Positions 9,444 to 17,458 are shown, counted from the stretch's first letter. The stretch is 35,979 nucleotides of DNA from an uncultured Rubritalea sp. (GCA_937981665.1 CALJOJ010000002.1:1-35979), one strand, 5' to 3'. The notes: a model not told the origin generated them from the sequence alone. Numbers and translations: made by a program.

Positions 9444-9965
9444 TTACACCTCCTCCTGTTCTAACAATTCCTTAAGCGCCAGTAGCTTCAACTTCAACTC
9501 ACCAGCAAGCTCAAACTCCTCATCCTTGATAGCTGCCTTGAAATCACGCTCCAACTCCTGTAACTGCTCCTTCTGCTGAATAGCATGCAACATCCCCTTT
9601 GGAACCTTACCCTTATGCGTAGTCCCCTTATGCATCTTGCCTATCATACTCTGCACCTCAGTGCCAAACACCTCGTAACAGGAGCTACAACCCAGACGCC
9701 CTATTTTACGTAAGTCATCAAGCGTAAAGCCACAGTCAGAACAAGTATCCTGCCTTACCTCATCCGCACCAGCCGCACCAGCCGCACCAGCCGCACCAGC
9801 TGACTTTACTTTATCCATTAAGATATCAGCGATGCTAAAGTTCTCCACATTCGTCACCCCCTTGTCATCCGCACATAGACCACAAAGATGAATCTTCTGC
9901 GACTTGCCCCCCACTATTTTAGTGTAAGTAACCGTCGCTTCTTGTTCGCATATTTGGCACTTCAT
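9444..9965 (-). CDS. mcsA: McsA-like zinc protein, activator of McsB
   Basis: McsA binds metal and activates McsB. The 173-residue product has two zinc-ribbon pairs at the N-terminus (CQIC and CGLC) and a second set (CSDCG and CSSC). A C-terminal UVR coiled motif rich in Leu, Lys and Glu pairs it with the UVR-containing ClpC. Between the two zinc sets is an Ala-Gly-Ala repeat of four units, encoded by a 9-base tandem repeat. I chose ATG 9965: a GTG 21 bases upstream would add seven residues ahead of the first Cys pair, and homologues start near that pair. It is the first gene of mcsA-mcsB-clpC. The repressor gene ctsR, first in the Firmicute operon, is absent here. Confidence 0.92.
   Translation of the reverse strand: MKCQICEQEATVTYTKIVGGKSQKIHLCGLCADDKGVTNVENFSIADILMDKVKSAGAAGAAGAAGADEVRQDTCSDCGFTLDDLRKIGRLGCSSCYEVFGTEVQSMIGKMHKGTTHKGKVPKGMLHAIQQKEQLQELERDFKAAIKDEEFELAGELKLKLLALKELLEQEEV
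9765..9800 (-). repeat. 9-bp tandem repeat inside mcsA
   Basis: The unit CGCACCAGC (plus strand) occurs four times without interruption and encodes Ala/Gly residues in the linker between the zinc modules. Because the unit length is a multiple of three, gain or loss of copies would lengthen or shorten the linker without shifting frame. Confidence 0.9.
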
Positions 9966-10022
9966 TTTCTCAGTTAGAATACACACGAATATTCTCTGTT
10001 GCGAAGCCTTTTCTCAAGAAAA

Positions 10023-10067
10023 TGTCAGGATCATGACACACATAGAAATACTGATGAATTCCCATCA
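10023..10067. promoter_or_regulatory. two inverted repeats between mcsA and the HMA gene
   Basis: TGTCA and TGACA flank a 6-base spacer (10023-10038), and TGATG and CATCA flank another (10052-10067). They lie 58-102 bases upstream of mcsA, a suitable place for operators. Neither matches the CIRCE or CtsR consensus. No regulator can be named, and short repeats of this length also occur by chance. Confidence 0.3.
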
Positions 10068-10143
10068 AGTAATTTGCAAAATACAAAATTCAATGGAATA
10101 CTATCGTTAGATATAACTCGCACTGGAGTATGGGGTGACTAAC

Positions 10144-10156
10144 ATTGATAATCAAT
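10144..10156. promoter_or_regulatory. perfect 13-bp palindrome upstream of the HMA gene
   Basis: ATTGAT-A-ATCAAT is a perfect inverted repeat 50 bases before the start of the secreted metal-binding protein. Its TGATAATCA core resembles half of a Fur-type box (TGATAATNATTATCA). Control by a Fur-family regulator is only a suggestion. Confidence 0.35.
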
Positions 10157-10206
10157 AACATGTCGATTAACCCACGCTAAACTACTCATACAATAAACTA
10201 TTCACT

Positions 10207-10788
10207 ATGAAACTAAAAACTACACTATCAACACTATCCATCGTCGCGCTCTCATCATTCGCAAACGCAGCAGAAAAATGTGCCTCAAAATGCGCCACTG
10301 ATACAAAAACAGTAGCAAAAACAGAATGCACAGCCGGTGAATGTGATGATAAAACAGCAGCTAATGCAACCTACGTCGTCACTGGGATGACCTGTACTAA
10401 ATGCTCAGACAAGATCACAACAGCTCTCACAGCTCTAGAAGGTGTGATTGTTCAGAAAGTATGCCACAAGTCTGGCCATGTAGCAGTCAACTTCGACGAC
10501 ACTAAGACCGACAAAGCTGCAGTCCAGAAAGCACTCGCCGCAACAGGCTTTGACATCGCGGGTGAGCAGCTCAGCATCCCAGTCTCAGGAATGTCATGCA
10601 TCAAATGCTCCACAAAGCTTACTACAGCACTCAACACTATTGAAGGCTGCACAGTAGGCTCAGTATGTCACAAGTCAGGCCACGCTACAGTAACCATCGA
10701 TACTGAAAAAACTTCTGAAGCTAAGATCCTAGAAGCTATCAAGACCACTGGTTACTCAATAAGTGCAGCAACAAAAGCAAAAAGCTAA
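10207..10788 (+). CDS. secreted protein with two heavy-metal-associated (HMA-like) domains
   Basis: The 193-residue product has a signal peptide (about 1-22) and a short Cys-rich stretch (Cys25, 29, 41, 46). Two tandem ferredoxin-like HMA domains follow, each with the metal motif GM(T/S)CxKC: Cys63/Cys66 and Cys131/Cys134. Each domain also holds an identical VCHKSGH stretch (about 85-91 and 153-159), about 20 residues after the CxxC. Canonical HMA domains of CopZ/MerP have no such Cys-His pair, so each domain may bind metal or haem differently. A role in copper or mercury handling outside the cytoplasm is inferred from the CxxC alone. There is no transporter next to it. A terminator follows the stop. 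Confidence 0.85.
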   Translation: MKLKTTLSTLSIVALSSFANAAEKCASKCATDTKTVAKTECTAGECDDKTAANATYVVTGMTCTKCSDKITTALTALEGVIVQKVCHKSGHVAVNFDDTKTDKAAVQKALAATGFDIAGEQLSIPVSGMSCIKCSTKLTTALNTIEGCTVGSVCHKSGHATVTIDTEKTSEAKILEAIKTTGYSISAATKAKS

Positions 10789-10819
10789 TCAGTTAGCTCA
10801 ATACAATTTCTAGAAAAAG

Positions 10820-10855
10820 CTCTCAATGCAACAAGCATTAGAGAGATCTTTTTTT
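10820..10855 (+). terminator. terminator of the HMA gene, probably bidirectional
   Basis: CTCTC-AATGC pairs with GCATT-A-GAGAG (one bulged A), followed by a run of seven T on the plus strand. AAAAAGC before the stem supplies a T-run on the minus strand too. It sits between two convergent genes, so it may serve both. Confidence 0.75.
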
Positions 10856-10884
10856 GTAGCATAAATTAAATACCAATTCTCAAT

Positions 10885-11772
10885 CTACTGACCATCTCTG
10901 AGTTTTTCTCCTGTTACAGGATTTTTCAGCGTAGGCTCGCCTTCGATATAACCTAGAGATTTTAAAAATTTATCGGATTCGATATAAGTGACACCTGCCC
11001 ATGGTTCCTTATTAAAGAAACTATGTCCCTGCCCATCGGCTATCCTCACCTTCACAGAGTCATTAAGCTCAAGTGACGCTATCTTCTTAGTCGCCGCTTT
11101 CCACCCCTTTTTAAACCACTTGTCCTGGTCTCCAAAAAACACAATCGCTGGTGAAAAGTCCTCCTTAAGGTGATACACAACGTCGACTTCCGAATCCTTA
11201 GAATCTGAAGCACTAAGAGCTGGATTAAATAATAAATACGCAGCTACAGAGGTATCGAATTCCTTAGAATCCTTGGGATCATCTAATCCAGGATTGGTCG
11301 TAGCCAACATGCAGATATGGCCACCAGCAGAGCCGCCGCCACCTATGATCTTCGCTGGATCTATTCCTAGTATTTTCGCATTCTGCTTATACCAGCGAAT
11401 CGCACTTTTGGCATCCGTTATACAGACACGCTTCTTAGATTCTGGGCCTTTAGCTCCACCTTTTTTAGCTAATTTATAAGTCACCGTAGCAGCGACTAAG
11501 CCCCTTGTAGAAAAATAATGGCACAGATTACTGAACTGCCCCCTAACTCCTCCATGCCAAGCACCCCCATGAAACATGATAATAGCAGGAACAGCCTTCG
11601 TAGCAGGATCATGCCCCTCTGGGAAAAAAATCTCTATCTCACGCGCTGTCTTACCCTCTCCTTTATAGACAAACACCTTGCCTTTAGGATTATCCAAACT
11701 CTTAGTTTCCTCAGCGACAAGTAATGAGCTCATCGCAGCCGTCATCATAATTAGTATAATATTTCTCATCAT
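10885..11772 (-). CDS. secreted alpha/beta hydrolase, esterase-like
   Basis: The 295-residue product begins with a signal peptide (about 1-20) and an alpha/beta-hydrolase fold. It has the oxyanion HGG at 68-70 (MFHGGAW), a nucleophile elbow GGGGSAGG with Ser148, an acid Asp near 215-217 in FFGDQDKWF, and catalytic His250 in GQGHSFF. This set matches the BD-FAE/hormone-sensitive-lipase-like esterases found in polysaccharide-use loci of Verrucomicrobia and Planctomycetes. Deacetylation or feruloyl removal from glycans is possible but the substrate is not visible. It is transcribed alone, divergent from selO with 118 bases between. Two consecutive ATGs open the gene. Confidence 0.82.
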   Translation of the reverse strand: MMRNIILIMMTAAMSSLLVAEETKSLDNPKGKVFVYKGEGKTAREIEIFFPEGHDPATKAVPAIIMFHGGAWHGGVRGQFSNLCHYFSTRGLVAATVTYKLAKKGGAKGPESKKRVCITDAKSAIRWYKQNAKILGIDPAKIIGGGGSAGGHICMLATTNPGLDDPKDSKEFDTSVAAYLLFNPALSASDSKDSEVDVVYHLKEDFSPAIVFFGDQDKWFKKGWKAATKKIASLELNDSVKVRIADGQGHSFFNKEPWAGVTYIESDKFLKSLGYIEGEPTLKNPVTGEKLRDGQ

Positions 11773-11890
11773 TTTTTCGTATCTTGAATATTAATATTAA
11801 GAGTTCTTCTTAAGTATTTACTCTCACTAATACTAACCGCTATGATCTATTCATCAACACTTCATTCCAGTCTTCTTTCTACTACAAGCA

Positions 11891-13333
11891 ATGATACCCT
11901 TTTCCAATACCTACAGTAAGCTCCCCGCACGTTTCTATGAACGCGTCAATCCTACTCCTGCTCCGAACCCTACTCTAATCGAGGTCAATGATGAGTTGGC
12001 TCTTGAGCTTGGGATAGATCCTGCTTGGCTACGTTCAGAAGAAGGTCTCGCTGTGCTTTCTGGCCAGCAAATCACTGATGGATCTGAGCCACTAGCCCAA
12101 GCATACTCAGGTCATCAGTTCGGTGGGTTTTCCCCACAGCTTGGCGATGGCAGAGCTTGCTTATTAGGCGAGGTGTTAGATGAGTCTAAACAACATAAAG
12201 ACATCCAGCTTAAAGGCTCTGGCAGAACTCCCTTTTCAAGAAATGGTGATGGTAAGTCAGCCCTCGGACCAGTGATCCGCGAGTATCTGATGAGCGAAGC
12301 CATGTATGCGCTTGGCGTCCCGACCACGCGAGCTCTTGCTGCCGTCAGATCTGGCGAAAATTTAATACGAGAAAAGCCAATCGCTGGAGGCATCTTCACC
12401 CGTGTAGCATCGAGTCATCTCCGAATTGGGACATTTCAATATTTCGCAGCGAGAAAGGACACCGAGGGACTCACCACTCTAACAGAATATGCCCTACAGC
12501 GACATTTCCAAAGTAAAGATAACAGTAAAAACTCTGCGGTCACTTTATTAGAGAATGTCATCTCTGTCCAAGCTAGCCTAGTAGCACAGTGGATGGGCTT
12601 AGGCTTCATTCATGGCGTAATGAATACTGATAACTGTTCTATCTCCGGCGAAACAATCGACTACGGACCTTGCGCTTTTATGGATAATTTTCACCCGGGT
12701 TGTGTTTTTAGCGCGATAGATCGTGATGCTCGCTACGCATGGGGAAATCAAGCTCCCATCGCACATTGGAACCTTACTCGACTCGCCGAAGCTCTATTGC
12801 CAATCATTGATCCAGACGAAACTCTGGCAACCGAAATCGCGGAGAAATCACTCGACACTTTTTCCAAACAATTCATCGCGCATTACAATGGTCTCTACAA
12901 AGCAAAGTTCGCCCTGCGTGCAGAAACTCCAGCCGAGTTCATCCAAGAATCACTCAGTGTCCTAGCTGATCAACAAGTGGACTACACGCTCTTCTTCAGA
13001 AAACTTACTCAACTAGCTAGTCAAGAAATAGAGCCAAGTGAACTCACTGATCTCTATCTCGACGCTGAAGCCGCCAAACATTGGCTTAGCCAGTGGAAAC
13101 TACACATCGATGCTGATAAAATTCCCGCCATGCGTGAAATCAACCCAGTACTTATCCCACGTAATCATCAGATAGAAGCCGCTATCCAAGGAGCCTACCA
13201 GGGTGACTATTCCCTTTTCCAGCGACTCCATAAAGCGTGGAAAACACCATTCACAGAGAACCCAAGTGATCAGGATTTAGAAACACCACCACTCGAAAAC
13301 GAGCGCGTGACTCAGACATTCTGCGGGACATAA
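11891..13333 (+). CDS. selO: protein adenylyltransferase SelO (YdiU family)
   Basis: SelO is a pseudokinase-fold enzyme that transfers AMP to Ser, Thr or Tyr of target proteins and is linked to redox stress. The 480-residue product carries the family signatures YSGHQFGGFSPQLGDGRA (72-89), KGSGRTPFSRNGDGK (108-122), ALGVPTTRA and IHGVMNTDNCS, the last containing the catalytic-loop Asn/Asp. It ends in FCGT with Cys478. In eukaryotic SelO a selenocysteine lies near this end, and many bacteria have a Cys. Length fits the family (about 480-490). It starts with ATG and overlaps no other gene. A hairpin downstream lies between it and the converging gnd gene. Confidence 0.95.
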   Translation: MIPFSNTYSKLPARFYERVNPTPAPNPTLIEVNDELALELGIDPAWLRSEEGLAVLSGQQITDGSEPLAQAYSGHQFGGFSPQLGDGRACLLGEVLDESKQHKDIQLKGSGRTPFSRNGDGKSALGPVIREYLMSEAMYALGVPTTRALAAVRSGENLIREKPIAGGIFTRVASSHLRIGTFQYFAARKDTEGLTTLTEYALQRHFQSKDNSKNSAVTLLENVISVQASLVAQWMGLGFIHGVMNTDNCSISGETIDYGPCAFMDNFHPGCVFSAIDRDARYAWGNQAPIAHWNLTRLAEALLPIIDPDETLATEIAEKSLDTFSKQFIAHYNGLYKAKFALRAETPAEFIQESLSVLADQQVDYTLFFRKLTQLASQEIEPSELTDLYLDAEAAKHWLSQWKLHIDADKIPAMREINPVLIPRNHQIEAAIQGAYQGDYSLFQRLHKAWKTPFTENPSDQDLETPPLENERVTQTFCGT

Positions 13334-13355
13334 TACTCCTAGCTCACCTCTTCTA

Positions 13356-13395
13356 ACAAAAAAATCCGCCTTGATGCAAATGCTCCAAGACGGAT
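13356..13395 (-). terminator. terminator of gnd
   Basis: On the minus strand ATCCG and CGGAT, with an inner CTTG/CAAG pair, form the stem around a 12-base loop, followed by TTTTTTTGTT. It lies between the gnd stop (13421) and the selO stop (13333). The long T-run on the minus side makes gnd the main user. Confidence 0.75.
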
Positions 13396-13420
13396 AATAA
13401 TATCAAATTTCTATCTCAGA

Positions 13421-14854
13421 TTATGAGATAAGATCTGGCCAGTCTTCAGTGTGGAAGAACTCACCTTCTGGCTTATCTACGCGCTCATAAGTGTGAGCTC
13501 CGAAAAAGTCACGCTGTGCCTGAAGCAAGTTCGCAGGAAGTCTCTCCGCGCGGTATGCATCATAGTAGCTGAGTGAACCACCGAATGATGGAACTGGGAT
13601 TCCATTAGTCGCAGCAAGAGCTACAACTTCACGCCAGTCCTGTTGTCCAGAGTTAAGAACCTCTGTAAAGAATGGAGCGAGCATGAGGTTAGTCGGCTTA
13701 TTAGCACCTTCGTAAGCTTCAGTGATACGGTTAAGGAAACGTGCGCGGATGATACATCCACCTCTCCAGATACGAGCGATCGCACCGAGATCAAGATCCC
13801 AGCCCTTGTCAGCTCCTACCTTAGAAATGAGATCAAGACCCTGAGCGTATGAAACGATCTTAGAAGCGTAGAGCGCATTACGCACCTTCTTCACAAGATC
13901 TCCCTTAGTCATCCCCTTAAGCTCGAAGTCCCAGTTATTAGGTCCCTGAAGGATACCAGAAGCCACCTTACGCTGGTCTCTGAGTGAAGAAAGAATACGA
14001 GCTTCAACTGATCCTGCGATTGTTGAGAACGGCACTGCCTGCTCTACAGAACCCATCACTGTCCAGCGACCAGTTCCCTTTTGACCTGCTTTATCTACAA
14101 TAAGATCAACAATGTCAGTTCCTGTTTCAGGATCTTTCTGCTTGAAGATATTTGCAGTGATCTCGATAAGGAATGACTCAAGGTCACCCTCATTCCAGTC
14201 TGCGAAGATTGCCGCCTGCTCTTCATTACTGAATCCAGCTGCTTTGAAAATATTGTATGCCTCACAGATGAGCTGCATGTCACCGTACTCGATGCCATTG
14301 TGCACCATCTTGACGAAGTGACCTGCGCCACCTTCACCGATGTGCGTTACACATGGCACGCCGTCTACCTTAGCTGAGATAGCCTCGAAGATTGGCTGCA
14401 TGATCTCCCATGTGCTTTCTGGACCACCAGGCATGATAGAAGGGCCTTTAAGTGCGCCTTCTTCTCCACCAGATACACCAGCTCCGATGAAACGGAAGCC
14501 TTTCTCAGAAAGATACTTCTCTCTGCGCTCAGTGTCTGTGTAGAGTGTGTTACCACCGTCAATGATAATGTCATCAGGATCAAGAAGCGGGATGAGTGAC
14601 TCGATCACTGCATCCACAGGTCCACCAGCCTTTACCATGATCTGGATCTTACGTGGTGTAGCCAGACTCTGAACGAACTCTTCTAGAGTCTCAGAACCTA
14701 CAAGTTTCTTACCAGGGTTTTCAGCGATAAATGCATCAGTCACTGAAGTTGTACGGTTATACACGGATACCTGGAACCCTCTGCTCTCGACATTGAGAAC
14801 TAAGTTCTGTCCCATTACTGCTAGGCCAATTAAGCCAAAGTCACTTTTACTCAT
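13421..14854 (-). CDS. gnd: 6-phosphogluconate dehydrogenase, decarboxylating
   Basis: Gnd oxidatively decarboxylates 6-phosphogluconate to ribulose 5-phosphate with NADP, in the pentose phosphate pathway. The 477-residue product starts with the Rossmann motif GLAVMGQNL. Its NADP-site turn is NRTT. The substrate/catalytic region is IGAGVSGGEEGA and GAGHFVKMVHNGIEYGDMQ. The C-terminal all-helical domain ends in the usual YERVDKPEGEFFHTEDW. Length is standard for the long homodimeric type. It is monocistronic: its own terminator follows, and a candidate promoter (TTGTCG, 18 bases, TATAGA) lies at 14907-14936. Confidence 0.97.
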   Translation of the reverse strand: MSKSDFGLIGLAVMGQNLVLNVESRGFQVSVYNRTTSVTDAFIAENPGKKLVGSETLEEFVQSLATPRKIQIMVKAGGPVDAVIESLIPLLDPDDIIIDGGNTLYTDTERREKYLSEKGFRFIGAGVSGGEEGALKGPSIMPGGPESTWEIMQPIFEAISAKVDGVPCVTHIGEGGAGHFVKMVHNGIEYGDMQLICEAYNIFKAAGFSNEEQAAIFADWNEGDLESFLIEITANIFKQKDPETGTDIVDLIVDKAGQKGTGRWTVMGSVEQAVPFSTIAGSVEARILSSLRDQRKVASGILQGPNNWDFELKGMTKGDLVKKVRNALYASKIVSYAQGLDLISKVGADKGWDLDLGAIARIWRGGCIIRARFLNRITEAYEGANKPTNLMLAPFFTEVLNSGQQDWREVVALAATNGIPVPSFGGSLSYYDAYRAERLPANLLQAQRDFFGAHTYERVDKPEGEFFHTEDWPDLIS

Positions 14855-14906
14855 AAATGTTTATAGTTCGTGATGGCGGAATCACCCTCACTTCGTGACA
14901 GCATTA

Positions 14907-14936
14907 TCTATAAAGTCCCCATCATGGCAACGACAA
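14907..14936 (-). promoter_or_regulatory. candidate sigma-70-type promoter of gnd
   Basis: On the minus strand TTGTCG at 14936-14931 and TATAGA at 14912-14907 are 18 bases apart and lie about 55 bases from the gnd start. An A/T-rich inverted repeat (TTATCT/AGATAA, 14938-14956) is immediately upstream and could be an operator. The boxes are imperfect. Confidence 0.4.
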
Positions 14937-14995
14937 CTTATCTAAATTTAAGATAAAGACTGTCATCATTCATAGAAAGAATAAATCTAAGAGTC

Positions 14996-16318
14996 TTACT
15001 TAGCCCCTAATTTATCGGTCTTTTTCTGAAGATCCATACCGATCTGCTTCAATCTAGGTATCTCACCATACTTCTCTACAAACTTCGCAGCTGCCTTATT
15101 TACCTCTTTATTACTCTTACCCATCACAGATCCAAGCGAAACATCCGCCATGTATTTCTCAGAAAGTTTCTCCAGAGCTTCCCTACCTTCAAGATAGAGA
15201 ATATTTTTCGGATCTGCCTCTAAAGTACTATGAAGAGTTTCAAATTTTGAATGATTACTCCCCTTCATCTTACAAGTATTCAATAAATGATTAGTCCAGT
15301 AGTATGCTCTCCAAGGCTCATCACTGAGTTCCGTAGTTAAATAGTCATAAAATCTATCTTCAAATCCGCTCAACTCATCAGAACCAGCAGTCTTCTTCAG
15401 ATAAGCATTACAAGTATACAGCCAGATACAACCATCATTTAAACTATAAGAATCCTTATTACCGTGACCACCTGGCACGATAGTATGGATCGCAGTATCA
15501 CCCAATTTTTTGGCAATACCAGCAGTAGCAAAGCGATTAAAATCATAAGCCCCTCCTATGGCATAGTAGTACCCCTTACTTGGAGAAGTAGATCCTATAT
15601 ATGCCACAATAGGCATCCCTCCTGCACTCTTAAATTTATCAGCATTCTGTAAAGAACGCTGACCTCCTCCAGATGAACCAGCGAAGAACAGCCTCTTCGC
15701 ACTAATTTTCAGCTTTTCCATAGAATGTTCAATGTTACGCTTCATATTATCTGAGTTTGAACCATTGCTTGTCCCATGATTATTAGAATTACCGCAAGCA
15801 ACAATCGTCATTCCAGTAAGCTCAGCAGCTAAAGAATACCGACTAATATCTATACCCGTGGCAGCCTTCGCTCCGCTCCAGAAGATCGCTTGTCTATCAC
15901 TAGCTGGTGCAGTACTAGGAACATGGTAGTAATAAAATGACCCTTCCGAGGAATCTTGCTTTTCAGAAGACAAGCCACCTCCGCCTTTTCTACCCTTCTT
16001 GCCGTTTTTGTCTTTCGTCGCCTTCCCCTTATTATCAGCAGCCGGAGCATCAGCTATTTTTGTCGCGGCTTCTTCCGTAACAGCGAAATGGTCTTTAACA
16101 TACATCTGATGAGAGAGCTCTAACTTAGAGATCGAAAAACTCACCGTTTTATTACTAGTCAAAACGATTGTAACCGTATCACCTGTTAGGGCAGTAGCTC
16201 TCCCCAAGATAGTTCTACCGTCAGTAGACTTCCATGAACGCACATCTGTAGGTTCTGTTGCAGTCGCGAGGACTCCACTCATTAATAAAGCACTTAAAAG
16301 AATTGATAGTTTTTTCAT
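14996..16318 (-). CDS. secreted SHD1-like domain protein with a GxSxG hydrolase-like region
   Basis: The 440-residue protein has a signal peptide (about 1-20). An SHD1-like domain follows (about 25-78: RSWKSTDGRTILGRA, KLELSHQMYVKDH), a module very common in Planctomycetes and Verrucomicrobia. A low-complexity Lys/Gly-rich linker spans about 93-120. The C-terminal region (about 125-440) resembles an alpha/beta hydrolase: FFAGSSGGGQ gives a GxSxG with Ser216, and PGGHGN gives a candidate His285. I could not place an acid residue with confidence. The substrate is unknown. It lies 141 bases upstream of gnd on the same strand but gnd has its own candidate promoter, so they are probably separate. 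Confidence 0.7.
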   Translation of the reverse strand: MKKLSILLSALLMSGVLATATEPTDVRSWKSTDGRTILGRATALTGDTVTIVLTSNKTVSFSISKLELSHQMYVKDHFAVTEEAATKIADAPAADNKGKATKDKNGKKGRKGGGGLSSEKQDSSEGSFYYYHVPSTAPASDRQAIFWSGAKAATGIDISRYSLAAELTGMTIVACGNSNNHGTSNGSNSDNMKRNIEHSMEKLKISAKRLFFAGSSGGGQRSLQNADKFKSAGGMPIVAYIGSTSPSKGYYYAIGGAYDFNRFATAGIAKKLGDTAIHTIVPGGHGNKDSYSLNDGCIWLYTCNAYLKKTAGSDELSGFEDRFYDYLTTELSDEPWRAYYWTNHLLNTCKMKGSNHSKFETLHSTLEADPKNILYLEGREALEKLSEKYMADVSLGSVMGKSNKEVNKAAAKFVEKYGEIPRLKQIGMDLQKKTDKLGAK

Positions 16319-16584
16319 ACAGTTTTTATTGTAGCATTAATAATAAAATACATAACACCTAGAGCATCAGCTCTGAACACATAGAATTTATACTTTATCT
16401 TGAAATGGGATGCAACTATTTTATTCCAAGTAGATAACTGTTTAATAAGGAAATTATTTGACATTATTTTATCACATCCTCAGCCTCACCAGTTACTAGA
16501 GTTTCCCTTTATAAAAAACTATCATTTTTCTGTAACAACAAGTTGCCCTAGCGCCACGGTTCATGCACACTACCGTTAGACAAC

Positions 16585-17178
16585 GTGAACATTCCAAACT
16601 CCATCACCAGCTTTAGGCTCTTCCTTACCGCCATTTTCATCGCCGCCATAACGATGCAGCAACCTTGGGCAAACATGCTCGCGCTTTTTAGTTTCGTAGT
16701 AGCTGCAGCATCTGATTGGCTAGACGGCTACTTCGCGCGCAAGCTAGATCTCGTTACTTCACTAGGAAAGCTGTTAGACCCACTCGCGGATAAGATACTC
16801 GTAGCCGCTGGCTTTATTTACCTTAGTTCTAACTTACTCGGCAAAGGTCTTTGCCCAGTATGGGTCACCTGCGTCATCATAGGCAGAGAGTTCATCGTCA
16901 CTGGTCTAAGGCAGATCGCAGTAGAGCAAGGCGTCGTAATCGCTGCAGATAATCTCGGTAAATGGAAAACTACCTTCCAGCTAAGCTTCATCATCACCGG
17001 TCTCGTCTATATTTCTTTCAGAGAATTTGAGAACCATAACGCCTTCACAGAGCTCTTTCTTAACCTAGCAAATCCAGAAAGCTACCTACTACCTATTACT
17101 CTCTGGGGAGCAGTCATACTCACTGTCATCTCAGGGTGGAACTACCTCTGGAGTAACCGTGGACTACTCAAGAGCTAG
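16585..17178 (+). CDS. pgsA: CDP-diacylglycerol-glycerol-3-phosphate 3-phosphatidyltransferase
   Basis: PgsA makes phosphatidylglycerol-phosphate from CDP-diacylglycerol and glycerol 3-phosphate at the inner membrane. The 197-residue product carries the CDP-alcohol phosphotransferase signature D-x2-DG-x2-AR-x8-G-x3-D-x3-D (SDWLDGYFAR, then GKLLDPLADK, about residues 43-71). It has several hydrophobic segments and starts with the MNIPNSITSFR region typical of the family. The start is GTG at 16585. A nearby ATG at 16563 is in another frame. A hairpin-like AACCC/GGGTT with an 18-base loop around 17207-17232 may be its terminator. Confidence 0.93.
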   Translation: MNIPNSITSFRLFLTAIFIAAITMQQPWANMLALFSFVVAAASDWLDGYFARKLDLVTSLGKLLDPLADKILVAAGFIYLSSNLLGKGLCPVWVTCVIIGREFIVTGLRQIAVEQGVVIAADNLGKWKTTFQLSFIITGLVYISFREFENHNAFTELFLNLANPESYLLPITLWGAVILTVISGWNYLWSNRGLLKS

Positions 17179-17260
17179 ACCTCACTCATTCATCTTAGCG
17201 CAAAAAACCCGCATAATAGGATTAACAGGGTTTAAATTTCAGCTATAACGCACGTTAAAA

Positions 17261-17395
17261 ATGAGCAACATGAAAAACATCACCTCAACAGCGACTGATG
17301 TAGTTGCAGCTGCAGTTGGTTATGAAACTGGCCACGATCTCATCAACTGCCACGCTGCAGTCAAAGAAGTACTACGTCGAAAAAAACTTAAGTAG
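17261..17395 (+). CDS. 44-residue hypothetical protein upstream of the hsp20 pair
   Basis: ATG at 17261 opens a frame of 44 codons ending in TAG at 17393-17395. The peptide reads MSNMKNITSTATDVVAAAVG, then YETGHDLINCHAAVKEVL and a basic RRKKLK tail. It has a small-residue-rich helix, a His/Cys patch (GHD, NCH) and a Lys/Arg-rich C-terminus, which looks like a coding sequence rather than random DNA. A second ATG is at codon 4. It lies between pgsA and the sigma-54 promoter of the hsp20 genes. No family was recognised. It could be a small stress protein. Confidence 0.5.
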   Translation: MSNMKNITSTATDVVAAAVGYETGHDLINCHAAVKEVLRRKKLK

Positions 17396-17434
17396 TCACC
17401 TGCGACATTTTGTCTCCTTATTTTGTCCCAAACC

Positions 17435-17458
17435 TACCTAAACTGACTCGTTTGGGTA
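17435..17458 (+). promoter_or_regulatory. inverted repeat, candidate activator-binding site
   Basis: TACCTAAAC and GTTTGGGTA (8 of 9 paired) flank a 6-base spacer. The centre lies about 106 bases upstream of the start point predicted from the sigma-54 promoter. That is the usual distance for the upstream activating sequence of a sigma-54 enhancer-binding protein. The factor is not identified. Confidence 0.45.

Noticed and set aside
9966..10206. CIRCE or CtsR operator before mcsA
   Set aside because: I looked for the CIRCE inverted repeat and for CtsR heptads and found neither. Only unrelated short inverted repeats are present.
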